This document shows, piece by piece, positions 27,092 through 36,187 of a DNA stretch of 64,000 bases. A program made the position numbers and the translations under genes. Below the pieces are notes generated by a model. The model saw only the letters and a program-made list of their open reading frames with translations, did no database searches and was not told the origin of the DNA. Within the stretch, counting starts at the first letter, position 1, and each line of letters starts with the position of its first letter. Origin of the DNA: Bosea sp. OAE506 (lineage in GTDB: Bacteria > Pseudomonadota > Alphaproteobacteria > Rhizobiales > Beijerinckiaceae); NCBI RefSeq assembly GCF_040546595.1, contig NZ_JBEPOB010000001.1:3349001-3413000 (forward strand), written 5' to 3'.

Positions 27092-27124
27092 AATTTTGGC
27101 ATGATCGACAAATGAGGCTCACTG

Positions 27125-28048
27125 ATGATTGGGGGCATGCCACCGGTGCAATGGCTGCAGACCTTCCGCGCCGTGATGGAGGCCGGAAGCTTTTCCGGGG
27201 CGGCCAAGCTGATGAACCTGACGCCCTCGGCGATTAGCCATCAGATGCGGGCGCTGGAGGGGATGCTGGGGCGGCCCCTGTTCCTGCGCGTGCGGCGCAG
27301 CGTCGTGCCGACGGAGGAGGCCCTGACCTATTCCGCCTCGATCGGCGAGAGCTTCGCGCGCTTGATGACGGCGACGATGCGGGTCGCGTCGGGGGCTGGC
27401 GTGCGGCGACTGCCGATCCATGCCTCGCCGAGCCTCGCCACGCTCTGGCTGATGCCGCGGCTCGGCCGGTTCCTGCGCGAGCACCCCAGCATCGATGTCG
27501 CGCTGTTCGCCAGCCATGAGCCTGCCCGCCTCGGCAAGGACGGCATCCTCATCGACATCCAGTATGCGCGGCCGGTTCCCGAGGATTGCGAGGCGGTGGC
27601 GCTCGGGGAGGAACTCATCGTCCCGCTCGCGAGCCCCGCCTTCGTGGCTGCGCATGGTCTGGAGGCGCCGAGCGACATCGCCCGCGTGCCGCTGATCCAC
27701 TCGCTGCGCTGCGTGGTGCCTTGGGACCAGTGGACGGCGCGCCATGCCCCCTTTGTGCCCCTGAGCGCACGCGGGCTTCAGTTCGACCGCGCCCATCTCG
27801 CTTTGGCCGCCGCGGAGGACGGCCTGGGCCTCGCGCTCGAATCAACATTGCAGGCGCGCGACCTTCTCGCCGCTGGCCGGCTCGTCATGCCGCTGGGTCC
27901 GACCGGAATCGGGGTCGTCGCTCACCGCCTGATCTATCGCCGCGAGGAGCGGGACAATCCCGAGATCCAGGCCTTCGTCGAGTGGCTGATGCGGAACATC
28001 AACGAGAAGCCGGCCCGCGATGTCTCGGCCGATCGCCTGGAGGTCTAG
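27125..28048 (+). CDS. LysR-family transcriptional regulator
   Basis: 307 residues. The N-terminal winged helix is complete (VQWLQTFRAVMEAGSFSGAAKLMNLTPSAISHQMRALEGMLGRPLFLR), close to the GcvA branch of LysR. The effector domain follows with LPIHASPSLATLWLMPRLGRFLREHP, again GcvA-like. The start at 27125 is kept; ATG 27137 is an alternative with a GGGG just upstream. It is divergent from the SAF oxidoreductase/TRAP operon and most likely activates it. Confidence 0.92.
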   Translation: MIGGMPPVQWLQTFRAVMEAGSFSGAAKLMNLTPSAISHQMRALEGMLGRPLFLRVRRSVVPTEEALTYSASIGESFARLMTATMRVASGAGVRRLPIHASPSLATLWLMPRLGRFLREHPSIDVALFASHEPARLGKDGILIDIQYARPVPEDCEAVALGEELIVPLASPAFVAAHGLEAPSDIARVPLIHSLRCVVPWDQWTARHAPFVPLSARGLQFDRAHLALAAAEDGLGLALESTLQARDLLAAGRLVMPLGPTGIGVVAHRLIYRREERDNPEIQAFVEWLMRNINEKPARDVSADRLEV

Positions 28049-28106
28049 CGGGCCGGCTAAAGAGCGATGGAGGCCAAACTGGGTCGGGGAACCGCGGCCT
28101 GTCGGC

Positions 28107-29015
28107 TCACATTCCGTCTGGTTGACGAGGACACGCTGCCTTCCAGAGGTCCTCTGCGGCTTCGCTCAGCCTCCCCGGCGATCGGAACAGCCGGATCTCG
28201 ACCGGGATATCAAGGTGTTTCGACCCCGCACGAACGAGGCGGCCGCGGTCCAGATCCTCGGCCGCGAGCGTCAGCGGCAACCAGGCGACGCCATGCCCGT
28301 CACGGGCGAGCGTCGCCAGTGTTGCGGCGAGATGGGATGTCAGGCCGGCCGCTGACGCCCCGGTGTCGAGCCCGCCGCACGCCGCGATGATCCGTCCCAG
28401 CCCCGAGGCCTGGCTGTATGCGAGAAAGGGGGCCGGCTCCGCTGCGGTGCCATGCAGGGGCCATCTCGGTTCCCCCTTCTCATCGGGCGCGCAGAGTGGG
28501 ACGAGCGCGTCGTCGCCGACGCGCATGCTGGCGAAGCGGTCCGCCGCAAATGGCGGGGCGGCAGCCTCGTGGACGTGGCAGAGCAGGAACTGAACCTCGC
28601 CCGAAAACATCATCTGCTCGCAGGCCGCCATGCTGTCCGAGATCAGGTTGATCGTCCCGAGCGCCCGCGACTGCATGACCCGCCGGATCCAGCCTGGGAA
28701 GAAGGTGAAGGACAGGGCATGCGTCGCCGCGATGGTGAGTGCGGTGGTCTTGCGTTCGCCGACCGCGCGCGTCTCGCGCCTCGCCCGGTCGAGAATGCCC
28801 AGAAGGTCCCGCACGTGAGGCTGAAAGTGCTCGCCCGCCGCCGTCAGGCGCGCGCCTTGATGGCCCCGCTCGAACAGCGCGGCGCCGATCCATTCCTCCA
28901 GCGCGCGGATCCTGCGACCGAAGGCCGGTTGCGTGATGTTGCGCGCGTCGGCGGCCCGCGAGAAACTTCGGTGCTCCGCCAAAGCCCGGAAATCAGACAG
29001 CCAATCGTAATGCAT
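28107..29015 (-). CDS. LysR-family transcriptional regulator, divergent from tarD
   Basis: 302 residues. The DNA-binding part reads MHYDWLSDFRALAEHRSFSRAADARNITQPAFGRRIRALEEWIGAALFER, with phenylalanine rather than serine in the recognition helix (QPAFGRRI), a known LysR subgroup. The effector domain follows. It is divergent from the D(-)-tartrate dehydratase gene across 150 bases and probably controls it. It is convergent with the LysR gene at 27125, 58 bases away. Confidence 0.92.
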   Translation of the reverse strand: MHYDWLSDFRALAEHRSFSRAADARNITQPAFGRRIRALEEWIGAALFERGHQGARLTAAGEHFQPHVRDLLGILDRARRETRAVGERKTTALTIAATHALSFTFFPGWIRRVMQSRALGTINLISDSMAACEQMMFSGEVQFLLCHVHEAAAPPFAADRFASMRVGDDALVPLCAPDEKGEPRWPLHGTAAEPAPFLAYSQASGLGRIIAACGGLDTGASAAGLTSHLAATLATLARDGHGVAWLPLTLAAEDLDRGRLVRAGSKHLDIPVEIRLFRSPGRLSEAAEDLWKAACPRQPDGM

Positions 29016-29128
29016 CTCGATGCCGTTCGCGCATAGTCAAAACCGAACTTGGCATTGGCCCTGGCAGCGCGTCCAGCCTTAAGCAGGGCCTGCGGCGAGC
29101 CCAACCCCTCAGAACAGGCGCAAGCTCA

Positions 29129-29143
29129 ATGCCGAAACGGCAT
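29129..29143 (+). promoter_or_regulatory. Palindrome with T-N11-A form ahead of tarD
   Basis: ATGCCG-AAA-CGGCAT, a perfect six-base inverted repeat ending 22 bases before the tarD ATG. Inside it, TGCCGAAACGGCA has the T-N11-A form of LysR-type boxes. It is unusually close to the coding region, so it may act as a blocking site, as the LysR gene's own activation site, or as an mRNA hairpin. Confidence 0.45.
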
Positions 29144-29165
29144 GCCGACACCAGGGAGGAAAGCG

Positions 29166-30329
29166 ATGCGTATCGTCGATGTCTGCGAGGTCACCAAGCC
29201 GATCGCCTCGCCTATCCGCAACGCCTATATCGACTTCTCAAGGATGACGGCGAGCCTCGTCGCCGTCGTCACCGATGTCGTCAGGGACGGCCGACGGGTC
29301 GTCGGCTACGGCTTCAACTCCAATGGCCGCTACGGACAGGGCGGCCTGATCCGCGAGCGCTTCCGCGACCGGTTGCTCCAGGCGGAGCCGAAGAGCGTCC
29401 TCAACGAGGCCGGCGACAATCTCTGCCCTCACAAGCTCTGGGCGGCGATGATGGTCAACGAGAAGCCGGGCGGTCATGGCGAGCGCTCCGTGGCGGTCGG
29501 AACGCTGGACATGGCGATCTGGGACGCGACGGCGAAGATCGCCGGCGAGCCGCTGTTCCGGATGCTGGCGCAGCAGAAGGGCCGCGAGGCCGACCCGCGA
29601 GTCTTCGTCTATGCCGCCGGCGGCTATTACTATCCCGGCAAGGACGATGCCCAGCTGCGGGCCGAGATGCGCAGCTATCTCAACCGCGGCTACACCGTGG
29701 TGAAGATGAAGATCGGCGGTGCGTCGATCGGCGAGGACCAGCGTCGGATCGAAGCGGTTCTCGCCGAGATCGGCTCCCAGGCGAGGCTCGCGGTCGATGC
29801 CAATGGCCGCTTCGATCTGAAGACCGGCATCGCCTATGCCGAGATGCTGCGGCAGTATCCGCTGTTCTGGTACGAGGAGGTCGGCGATCCGCTGGACTAT
29901 GCGCTCCAGGCGGCGCTGTCGGAGTTCTACCCGGCCCCGATGGCAACGGGTGAAAACCTGTTCTCGCATCAGGACGCCCGGAACCTGCTCCGCTACGGGG
30001 GCATGCGGCCCGACCGCGACTATCTCCAGTTCGACTGTGCGCTGTCCTACGGGCTCGTCGAATATCTGCGCACGCTCGATGTGCTCGCCCAGTTCGGCTG
30101 GTCGCCCGCGCGGTGCATCCCGCATGGCGGCCACCAGATGTCGCTCAACATCGCGGCCGGCCTCGGACTCGGCGGCAACGAGAGCTATCCCGACCTGTTC
30201 CAGCCCTATGGCGGGTTCCCCGACGGCGTCACGGTCGACGACGGCCATATCGTCATGCCCGAGCTACCGGGAATCGGCTTCGAGGGCAAAAGCGACCTGA
30301 TCAAGGTGATGCGCGAACTCGCGGAATAG
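29166..30329 (+). CDS. tarD: D(-)-tartrate dehydratase
   Basis: 387 residues of the mandelate-racemase branch of the enolase superfamily. It resembles closely, along its whole length, the D-tartrate dehydratase characterised in Bradyrhizobium. Catalytic Lys182 (second lysine of VVKMKIGG), metal ligands Asp211, Glu237 and Glu263, and the general acid/base His320 are all present. It converts D-tartrate to oxaloacetate with magnesium. GGGAGGAAAG precedes the start at 29166. It stands alone behind a divergent LysR regulator; uptake may be served by one of the nearby TRAP systems. Confidence 0.93.
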   Translation: MRIVDVCEVTKPIASPIRNAYIDFSRMTASLVAVVTDVVRDGRRVVGYGFNSNGRYGQGGLIRERFRDRLLQAEPKSVLNEAGDNLCPHKLWAAMMVNEKPGGHGERSVAVGTLDMAIWDATAKIAGEPLFRMLAQQKGREADPRVFVYAAGGYYYPGKDDAQLRAEMRSYLNRGYTVVKMKIGGASIGEDQRRIEAVLAEIGSQARLAVDANGRFDLKTGIAYAEMLRQYPLFWYEEVGDPLDYALQAALSEFYPAPMATGENLFSHQDARNLLRYGGMRPDRDYLQFDCALSYGLVEYLRTLDVLAQFGWSPARCIPHGGHQMSLNIAAGLGLGGNESYPDLFQPYGGFPDGVTVDDGHIVMPELPGIGFEGKSDLIKVMRELAE

Positions 30330-30459
30330 GACGCATCGCGGTGCTCGACGGTCGCTGGCCATATAGTCAGCGGCTCTCGCCATCTCCCACCCGCCTCCCC
30401 CGCCAGGCCCTTTGCGACGGCGCTGAATGACGCCGCGATGGCGCGCCAGTAAGGGCGTG

Positions 30460-30488
30460 TTGACAGGCATCTTGCCCTGGATCAGGAT
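30460..30488 (+). promoter_or_regulatory. Candidate promoter of the ROK regulator operon
   Basis: TTGACA at 30460-30465 with a weak -10 (CAGGAT) 17 bases downstream, in the 191-base gap between tarD and the ROK gene. The gap is AT-rich near 30487-30510, unlike its surroundings. Confidence 0.35.
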
Positions 30489-30490
30489 TA

Positions 30491-30503
30491 TTACATAAAG
30501 TAA
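30491..30503. promoter_or_regulatory. Inverted repeat, candidate ROK operator
   Basis: TTAC-N5-GTAA lies 18 bases before the GTG start of the ROK regulator, within a locally AT-rich stretch. Autoregulation is inferred from position. Confidence 0.35.
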
Positions 30504-30520
30504 AAATCAAAGGGTGGGAC

Positions 30521-31708
30521 GTGAGGGCACCAAGAAGCCGGCGTGCGACGCGGTCTGCGGTTCTGCGCTCTCTTTGGTGCTCCGGTGGCTGCTTTCGGCC
30601 GGCCTTGTCCGAGACGACCGGCCTCACCGATGCCAGCATCTCGCGCATCGTCGCCGAGCTGAAGACGGAGAATCTGGTCGACGAGACGCGGCTCACGGCG
30701 CCCTATCAAGGCGGGCCGAGCGCATTTCTGACACTGAGCAAAGATCGCCATGTCGGCGCGGTCGAGTTTTCCAGCGGCCGGGTGCATGTCGGCGTCGGAT
30801 CGCTGACGGGCGAGATCCGGTTCTCGGAATGGCTGGACCTGCCCGACGGGGCCGACCTCGAAACCGTCCGGGCGACCTATCGCCGCGCGCTCCACCAACT
30901 CACCGACCATGTTGATCGGACCGGTATCCAGCTGCGCCAGATCGCGGTTTCGATCCCTGGCTATCACGAAGATCTCCGGGTCAACCCGATCATCGCGATC
31001 GATCCGGCGAACATCCTCGCAGACATCCAGGCCGCGCAGCCCGGCGTTGCGCTTCTCACTGCCAATTCGATCATGACGCGCGCCGTCGCCCACCAGCTGA
31101 AGCAGGGCGTCGGCGTTGCCGCCGGTCCCTATCTCTACGTCTTCGTCGGGCATGGCGTGGGTGCGGCGCTGATCGATGATTTTGCCGCGAGCGGCGATGT
31201 CGCGCCCTGCGAGATCGGCCATATGGTGCTCGATCCGCGCGGGCCGCGCTGCCGCTGCGGCCATGCCGGCTGCCTCGAGGCCTATGTCTCGACGGCGGCC
31301 GTCGCGCCGGCCCTCGGCATCCGCGAGCAGGATCTGCTGACCATCGGCGCATGGCAGGCGGGCCGGCTCAAGCTGTCGGCGCGCAGCCGTGGCGACCTTG
31401 CGACACGCCTCATCAGATTGGGGCATGCGCTGGGCAATGCGCTGAACCTCACACCGGTCCGGCGCGTCGTCGTGGCGGGCTGGCCGGCAGAGCTCTGCGA
31501 TCAGGTGCAGGAAGCGGTTCTCGGCGGGATCGACGCCAGCCTGTTCGGCGGGGCGTCGACGGTGACCCTCGCCTTCTCGAATGCCGAGCTGGGGCGGGAA
31601 CCGGCCGCCGGCCTGGCGCTCGCCACCTACGCCTACCTGCAACGGGGCGCGATGCGGGCGGAGGAACTGGCCGCCGACATCGTCACAAACCATCCAGGCC
31701 AACGATAA
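30521..31708 (+). CDS. ROK-family transcriptional regulator
   Basis: 395 residues, GTG start after AAAGGGTGGG. The N-terminal 70 residues form a winged helix (LSETTGLTDASISRIVAELKTENLVDE). The rest is a ROK domain with the zinc motif CRCGHAGCLE and the EIGHMVLDP segment. In true ROK kinases the phosphate-binding loop DxGxT is conserved; here the corresponding segment AVEFSSGRVHVGV lacks it, which fits a sugar-sensing repressor (NagC/XylR type) rather than a kinase. It is followed after 14 bases by a binding-protein gene that it probably regulates. Confidence 0.9.
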   Translation: MRAPRSRRATRSAVLRSLWCSGGCFRPALSETTGLTDASISRIVAELKTENLVDETRLTAPYQGGPSAFLTLSKDRHVGAVEFSSGRVHVGVGSLTGEIRFSEWLDLPDGADLETVRATYRRALHQLTDHVDRTGIQLRQIAVSIPGYHEDLRVNPIIAIDPANILADIQAAQPGVALLTANSIMTRAVAHQLKQGVGVAAGPYLYVFVGHGVGAALIDDFAASGDVAPCEIGHMVLDPRGPRCRCGHAGCLEAYVSTAAVAPALGIREQDLLTIGAWQAGRLKLSARSRGDLATRLIRLGHALGNALNLTPVRRVVVAGWPAELCDQVQEAVLGGIDASLFGGASTVTLAFSNAELGREPAAGLALATYAYLQRGAMRAEELAADIVTNHPGQR

Positions 31709-31722
31709 AAAACGGAGGAATC

Positions 31723-33288
31723 ATGATTTTCAAAGCATTGGCGGCAGCGCTTCTGGGCGGTGTCATGCTCGTCGCCGCCGGACCGGCGCCGGCCCAGAGC
31801 GTGCTCAAGGTCAAGCCATCCGGAGACGTCAAGATCCTGGATCCGATGCTCGGCTCGGATTCCATGGCGCGCAATTTTGGCTACATGATCTACGACACGC
31901 TGTTTGCGGTCGACGACAAGCTGGCGATCAAGCCCCAGATGGTCGAGAGTTGGGAGACGTCGTCGGACGGCAAGGTCTGGACCTTCGTCCTCCGCGGCGG
32001 GCTGACGTTCAGCGACGGCCAGCCCGTGACGGCGGACGACGTGATCGCCTCGCTGAAGCGCTGGAGCGTCAATGACAGCCTCGGGCAGCAGCTCAACCAG
32101 CGCGGCGCAGCCTGGCAGGCGGTGGATGCGAAGACATTCCGCCTGACGCTGACCTCGCCCTGGGGAATGGTGCTCGATGCGCTCGGCAAGCCCGGCGCTC
32201 CGGTGCCCTTCATCATGCCCGCCCGCATCGCCTCGGCAACGCCCCCCAACCAGCCCGTCACCGACCACACGGGCTCAGGACCCTTCGTCTTCAAGAAGGA
32301 CGAATGGATGGCGGGCGCCCGCCTAGTCTTCATCAAGAACCCGAGCTACGCCCCGCGCGCGGAGGCGCCCGCCGGTTTCTCGGGCGGAAAGGTGGCCAAG
32401 GTCGACCGTGTCGAATGGCTGATCATTCCAGACCAGCAGACGGCGCTCAACGCCCTGCTGAAGGGCGAGATCGACATCAGCGAGGAATTGTCCGGCGACC
32501 TCATCCCGCTCGCCAAGAAATCGAAGGAGATCGCGCTTGCGCGCCAGGACGAGATCGGCGTGGCCCAGCAGATCCGGATCAATTCGCTCCAGCCGCCGTT
32601 CGACAATCCGAAGCTGCGACAGGCCCTTCTCCACGCCGTCGACGGTGCGGATTTCCTCGCCGCTGTCATCGACGATCCGGACCTCGGCAGACCGTGCCGT
32701 TCCTTCTATGTCTGCTCGTCGCCCTACTTCACCGAGGCCGGATTCCCCAAGTTCGACCTCGCCAAGGCCAGGGCGCTCGTCAAGGAAGCCGGCTATGACG
32801 GAACGCCGGTGGTGCTGCTCGACGCCGCCGAGAACCCCAACATCCATGCCTTCACGACCGTCGCCAACGAACTGCTGAAGAGCATCGGCTTCAAGACCGA
32901 TCTGCAGGCGATGGACTGGGCGACGGTCGTCGCCCGTCGCGCCAGCAAGGAGCCGGTCGGCAAGGGCGGGTGGTCCATCTTCATCTCGGGTCCGGGGGGC
33001 CTCGACATGATGGAGCCGGTCAGCCATCTCGGCCTGCGCTCGAATTGCGAGAAGGCCTGGTTCGGCTGGCCCTGCGATGCCGAGATCGAGACGATGCGCG
33101 GGGCCTTCGCCGACCTGTCGGACAAGGCGCAGCGCCAGGCTCTCGCGGCGAAGATCCAGGCTCGTGCCGCGGAGACGGTGCCTTATGTGCCGATCGGCGT
33201 GCAGTACCAGATCCGCGCCTATCGGACGAACCTGACTGGCCTGCTCACCCCCCCGGCGCCCGTCTACTGGAACATCACCCGCCAGTGA
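31723..33288 (+). CDS. Peptide-type ABC solute-binding protein (SBP family 5), without adjacent permeases
   Basis: 521 residues. ATG 31723 is preceded by GGAGGA and gives a typical Sec signal (MIFKALAAALLGGVMLVAAG, cleavage near APAQS). Family 5 features are IKPQMVESWETSSDGKVWTFVLRGGLTFSDGQPVTADDV near the N-terminus and LRQALLHAVDGADFLAAV in the middle. It should bind a ligand for a DppBCDF-type importer, but no permease or ATPase genes follow. It may share components with the transporter at 15.7-19.5 kb or with one elsewhere. A ROK regulator precedes it and a carboxylesterase follows. Confidence 0.9.
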   Translation: MIFKALAAALLGGVMLVAAGPAPAQSVLKVKPSGDVKILDPMLGSDSMARNFGYMIYDTLFAVDDKLAIKPQMVESWETSSDGKVWTFVLRGGLTFSDGQPVTADDVIASLKRWSVNDSLGQQLNQRGAAWQAVDAKTFRLTLTSPWGMVLDALGKPGAPVPFIMPARIASATPPNQPVTDHTGSGPFVFKKDEWMAGARLVFIKNPSYAPRAEAPAGFSGGKVAKVDRVEWLIIPDQQTALNALLKGEIDISEELSGDLIPLAKKSKEIALARQDEIGVAQQIRINSLQPPFDNPKLRQALLHAVDGADFLAAVIDDPDLGRPCRSFYVCSSPYFTEAGFPKFDLAKARALVKEAGYDGTPVVLLDAAENPNIHAFTTVANELLKSIGFKTDLQAMDWATVVARRASKEPVGKGGWSIFISGPGGLDMMEPVSHLGLRSNCEKAWFGWPCDAEIETMRGAFADLSDKAQRQALAAKIQARAAETVPYVPIGVQYQIRAYRTNLTGLLTPPAPVYWNITRQ

Positions 33289-33326
33289 GGGCGCCGCGGC
33301 CGCCCGTGCCGCCGCTCCCCGCCTCT

Positions 33327-33354
33327 GCCCGCGGTCGCCCAAGCGATCGCGGGC
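33327..33354 (+). promoter_or_regulatory. Intercistronic hairpin after binding-protein gene
   Basis: A 12-base stem with one G-U pair and a CCAA loop (33327-33338 pairing with 33343-33354), the strongest hairpin noticed in the window. It lies 38 bases after the binding-protein stop and 43 bases before the carboxylesterase start. The downstream sequence is not T-rich. Confidence 0.65.
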
Positions 33355-33397
33355 GCTCCGGCCAGAGCCGGACCCGCCATCCTCGAGACCGTGCCTG

Positions 33398-34885
33398 ATG
33401 CTGCACCATGCGTCCCGCGAAGCGGCGCCCGATGAGCGCGTCATCGTCGACACGCCGTTTGGACGGCTGTGTGGCGGGCGCTCGGGCGAAATCCTGTGCT
33501 TCAAGGGCGTTCCCTACGCCGCCGCGCCGGTCGGCCCGCTGCGATTCCGGCCGCCACAGCCAATTCCGCCATGGGCCGGAACGCGCGAGGCGCTGGGCTT
33601 TGCGCCGGTGGCGCCGCAACCACCCGATCCTGGGTTCTATCCCGGTGATCCCGACGCCATGCCGCCGATGCCGGCGAGTGAGGACTGCCTTTACCTCAAC
33701 ATCTGGACGCCGGCGGCGGCCGGGCCCCACCCGGTCCTCGTCTGGCTGCATGGCGGCAGCCAGACCGTCGGTGGCACCAGCCGCCCGGTCTATGACGGCG
33801 CAGCCTTCGCGCGTGCCGGCATCACCTGCGTCACGGTCGGCCATCGGCTTGGACTGCTCGGGTTTCTCGAAGGCGGGCGCCTCTTCGGCGAGCATTTCCG
33901 CGGCAGCGGCAACAACGCCTTGCGGGACATCGTGTCGGCGCTCGGCTGGGTTCGGCAGGCCATCGTCACCTTTGGCGGCGATCCCGGTCGGGTTACGATC
34001 GGCGGCGAGTCGGCCGGGGCCAAGAACGTCGCCGCGCTTCTGGCCGCACCTTCCGCGACAGGCCTCTTCCATGCGGCGTTTTCGAGCTCCGGCGGCGGCG
34101 ACACGATCCATGGCGTGGATGAGGCGGACGCCATTGCTGCGCGCGCTTTGGCGCTCGCAGGCGGGGATTGGCAACGTCTCCTGACGATGCCCATCGCAGA
34201 CCTCATCGCCCTGCAGACGCAGCTGGGCGGCGAAGAGGTGCGGCGGCAGCCGTTCCGGGCCGTGCTGGACGGCGCATTCCTGCCGCAGACGCCGCGACGA
34301 CTGCTGCCCCGGCAGCCGGTCCCGCTGCTGATCGGCACCGCGCGCGACGAGGTTGCGGCTTTCTTCGGCGGGCCGCAGCACGGGAGCGGGACTCCGCCGG
34401 AGGCCTGGGACGCTCGACAGCTGATGCATCTGGCACCCAGCCTCATGGCGGAAGCCGAAGCGCGTGCCTTGCGCCTCTGGCCTGGCTTGCCTGCAAGCAC
34501 CCGTCGCCTGTGGCTGCTGACGGCGGAAGAATACGAACTGCCCTCGATCCGGCTGGCCGAAGCTCATGCCGCAGCGGAAGGGCCGGTCTGGGTCTATCGC
34601 AACGACCGCCCGCTTACCGCCGGCCCCTTCGCCGGTCTCGCGCCTCATGTCGCCGATCTGGGGCTGATCTGGAACCAGCCGGGGCCGTATGGCCAACCCG
34701 CCGCCCTCGGCGACTGCAGCATGCACGACGCCGTCATCGCCTTCGTCCGGACCGGAGCCGTTCCCTGGCCCAAATACGATGCCGCGAGCCGCGCAACGCA
34801 GGTGTTCGACTCAGGCGGCGCGAAGCTGCAGACGGATCCGTCACAGGACCTGCGCCGCATCTTCGATGGGCTGTTCGATCGCTAG
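33398..34885 (+). CDS. Type-B carboxylesterase/lipase family protein
   Basis: 495 residues of the cholinesterase-like alpha/beta hydrolase family. Family signatures are SEDCLYLNIWTP (residues 94-105) and the nucleophile elbow GGESAGA with Ser205. The oxyanion hole is LHGGS (117-121). Likely partners are Glu318 (ARDEVAAF) and His417 (APHVADLGLIW). No signal peptide is seen, so the enzyme should be cytoplasmic and hydrolyse an imported ester. The ribosome site is weak. It follows the orphan binding-protein gene, from which a strong hairpin separates it. Confidence 0.88.
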   Translation: MLHHASREAAPDERVIVDTPFGRLCGGRSGEILCFKGVPYAAAPVGPLRFRPPQPIPPWAGTREALGFAPVAPQPPDPGFYPGDPDAMPPMPASEDCLYLNIWTPAAAGPHPVLVWLHGGSQTVGGTSRPVYDGAAFARAGITCVTVGHRLGLLGFLEGGRLFGEHFRGSGNNALRDIVSALGWVRQAIVTFGGDPGRVTIGGESAGAKNVAALLAAPSATGLFHAAFSSSGGGDTIHGVDEADAIAARALALAGGDWQRLLTMPIADLIALQTQLGGEEVRRQPFRAVLDGAFLPQTPRRLLPRQPVPLLIGTARDEVAAFFGGPQHGSGTPPEAWDARQLMHLAPSLMAEAEARALRLWPGLPASTRRLWLLTAEEYELPSIRLAEAHAAAEGPVWVYRNDRPLTAGPFAGLAPHVADLGLIWNQPGPYGQPAALGDCSMHDAVIAFVRTGAVPWPKYDAASRATQVFDSGGAKLQTDPSQDLRRIFDGLFDR

Positions 34886-35161
34886 CGGCCCGCCCTCTCC
34901 GTACTCGGTCAAATCCGGTCACGTCTCGCCTGGCGAATGAGCATGCGCTTGCAGCGCCGTGTGCTCATCAGCTCACGAGAATCCTGCTACCGCCCTGGCT
35001 GGTTCAGGCGGGGTATCTCGATCGATGCGCAACGGCACTTTGCGGAGCACCATCCACAGACGTCGCTCGGTCAGAAGCACAGGCTCTCCGGCACCTGCGG
35101 CTCTTCACCGCCAGCATCCAAATTGCATCGGCATGGCCGTGGATCCGCGGGAGAGCGCTCG

Positions 35162-36040
35162 ATGAACATGCGCCAGATCGAGGCCTTCGCGGCCGTGATG
35201 AGGGCGGGAACGGTGTCGCGGGCGGCGGAGATCCTCGGCGTCAGCCAGCCCGCAGTGAGCCGGCTCATCGCCGATCTTGAGGCTTCGCTGGGCTTTGGCC
35301 TGTTCAGCCGTGTCCGCAGTCGCGTCGTTCCGACCCCGGAGGGCCGCATTTTCTATGAGGATGTCGAGGCCAGCTTCCGGGGCATGGACCGGCTGCGCTC
35401 GACCGCGGCGCGCATCCGCGACAGTGGTGCGGGCGAGATCCGGATCGCCAGCCTGTCCTCGCTCAGCGGCTCGATCGTCCCCAAGGCGATCGTGAAGTTC
35501 CGCAACCGCTGGCCCGACGCGACGGTGACGCTGATGGTCCAGTCCTCCCGCGACGTGCGCGACGGGGTCGCCAGCGGCGCCTACGATATCGGGCTGGCGG
35601 CAGACGAGATCGACCTCACCGGCATCGAGCACCAGATCTTCGTCCAGCCGCGCGAGCTTTGCGCCCTGCCGCCCGGACATCCCCTGGCGGAACGCGAGGT
35701 GATCCGGCCGCAGGACCTCTCCGGCGTCGATTTCATCGCCTATGTGCCGGAGGACCGGGTGCGCCGGCGCTTCGAGATGATCTTCGCCGAGGCCGGGGTG
35801 CCGATGCCGCGGATCGTCGTGGAGACGCTCTATGCCTCCACCGTCTACGCGCTGGTGGCGGACGGCATCGGCGCCGGCCTGCTCACGAGCTATGCGATCA
35901 CGGGGTTCGACCAAAGCCGTGTCGTGCTGCGGCCGTTCGAGCCCGCCGTCAACAGCCGCACCCTGCTGATCCGCCCGCCGGAGCGGCCCAAGTCGCAGCT
36001 GGTGCGCGACTTCATCGACTGCCTGATGGAATCGCGCTGA
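35162..36040 (+). CDS. LysR-family transcriptional regulator
   Basis: 292 residues. The start at 35162 follows GGGAGAG; the open frame extends further upstream but without family sequence. The helix-turn-helix is MNMRQIEAFAAVMRAGTVSRAAEILGVSQPAVSRLIADLEASLGFGLFSR, and the effector domain follows (IRIASLSSLSGSIVPKAIVKFRNRWPDATV), similar to NocR/OccR-like opine regulators. It is co-directional with the carboxylesterase, 276 bases downstream of it; that gap shows no other feature. Its target is not clear from the context. Confidence 0.9.
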   Translation: MNMRQIEAFAAVMRAGTVSRAAEILGVSQPAVSRLIADLEASLGFGLFSRVRSRVVPTPEGRIFYEDVEASFRGMDRLRSTAARIRDSGAGEIRIASLSSLSGSIVPKAIVKFRNRWPDATVTLMVQSSRDVRDGVASGAYDIGLAADEIDLTGIEHQIFVQPRELCALPPGHPLAEREVIRPQDLSGVDFIAYVPEDRVRRRFEMIFAEAGVPMPRIVVETLYASTVYALVADGIGAGLLTSYAITGFDQSRVVLRPFEPAVNSRTLLIRPPERPKSQLVRDFIDCLMESR

Positions 36041-36187
36041 TCCCGGCCCAACTCAGGGTCGGCCGCTCGCGGACGGCCTCATAATGCCATCGCATAGCCT
36101 CATCCAAGCAGATGATTGCCGGGCCCCTCCCCGTGCTGCAGCATGGGCCCGAGCCTGACACCACTATCGCGAACGGGGAGACCGACC

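Noticed and set aside
25061..27115. A 684-codon open frame on the plus strand
   Set aside because: Antisense to the TRAP binding protein and the SAF oxidoreductase, both clearly recognisable; no known domain in the frame itself.
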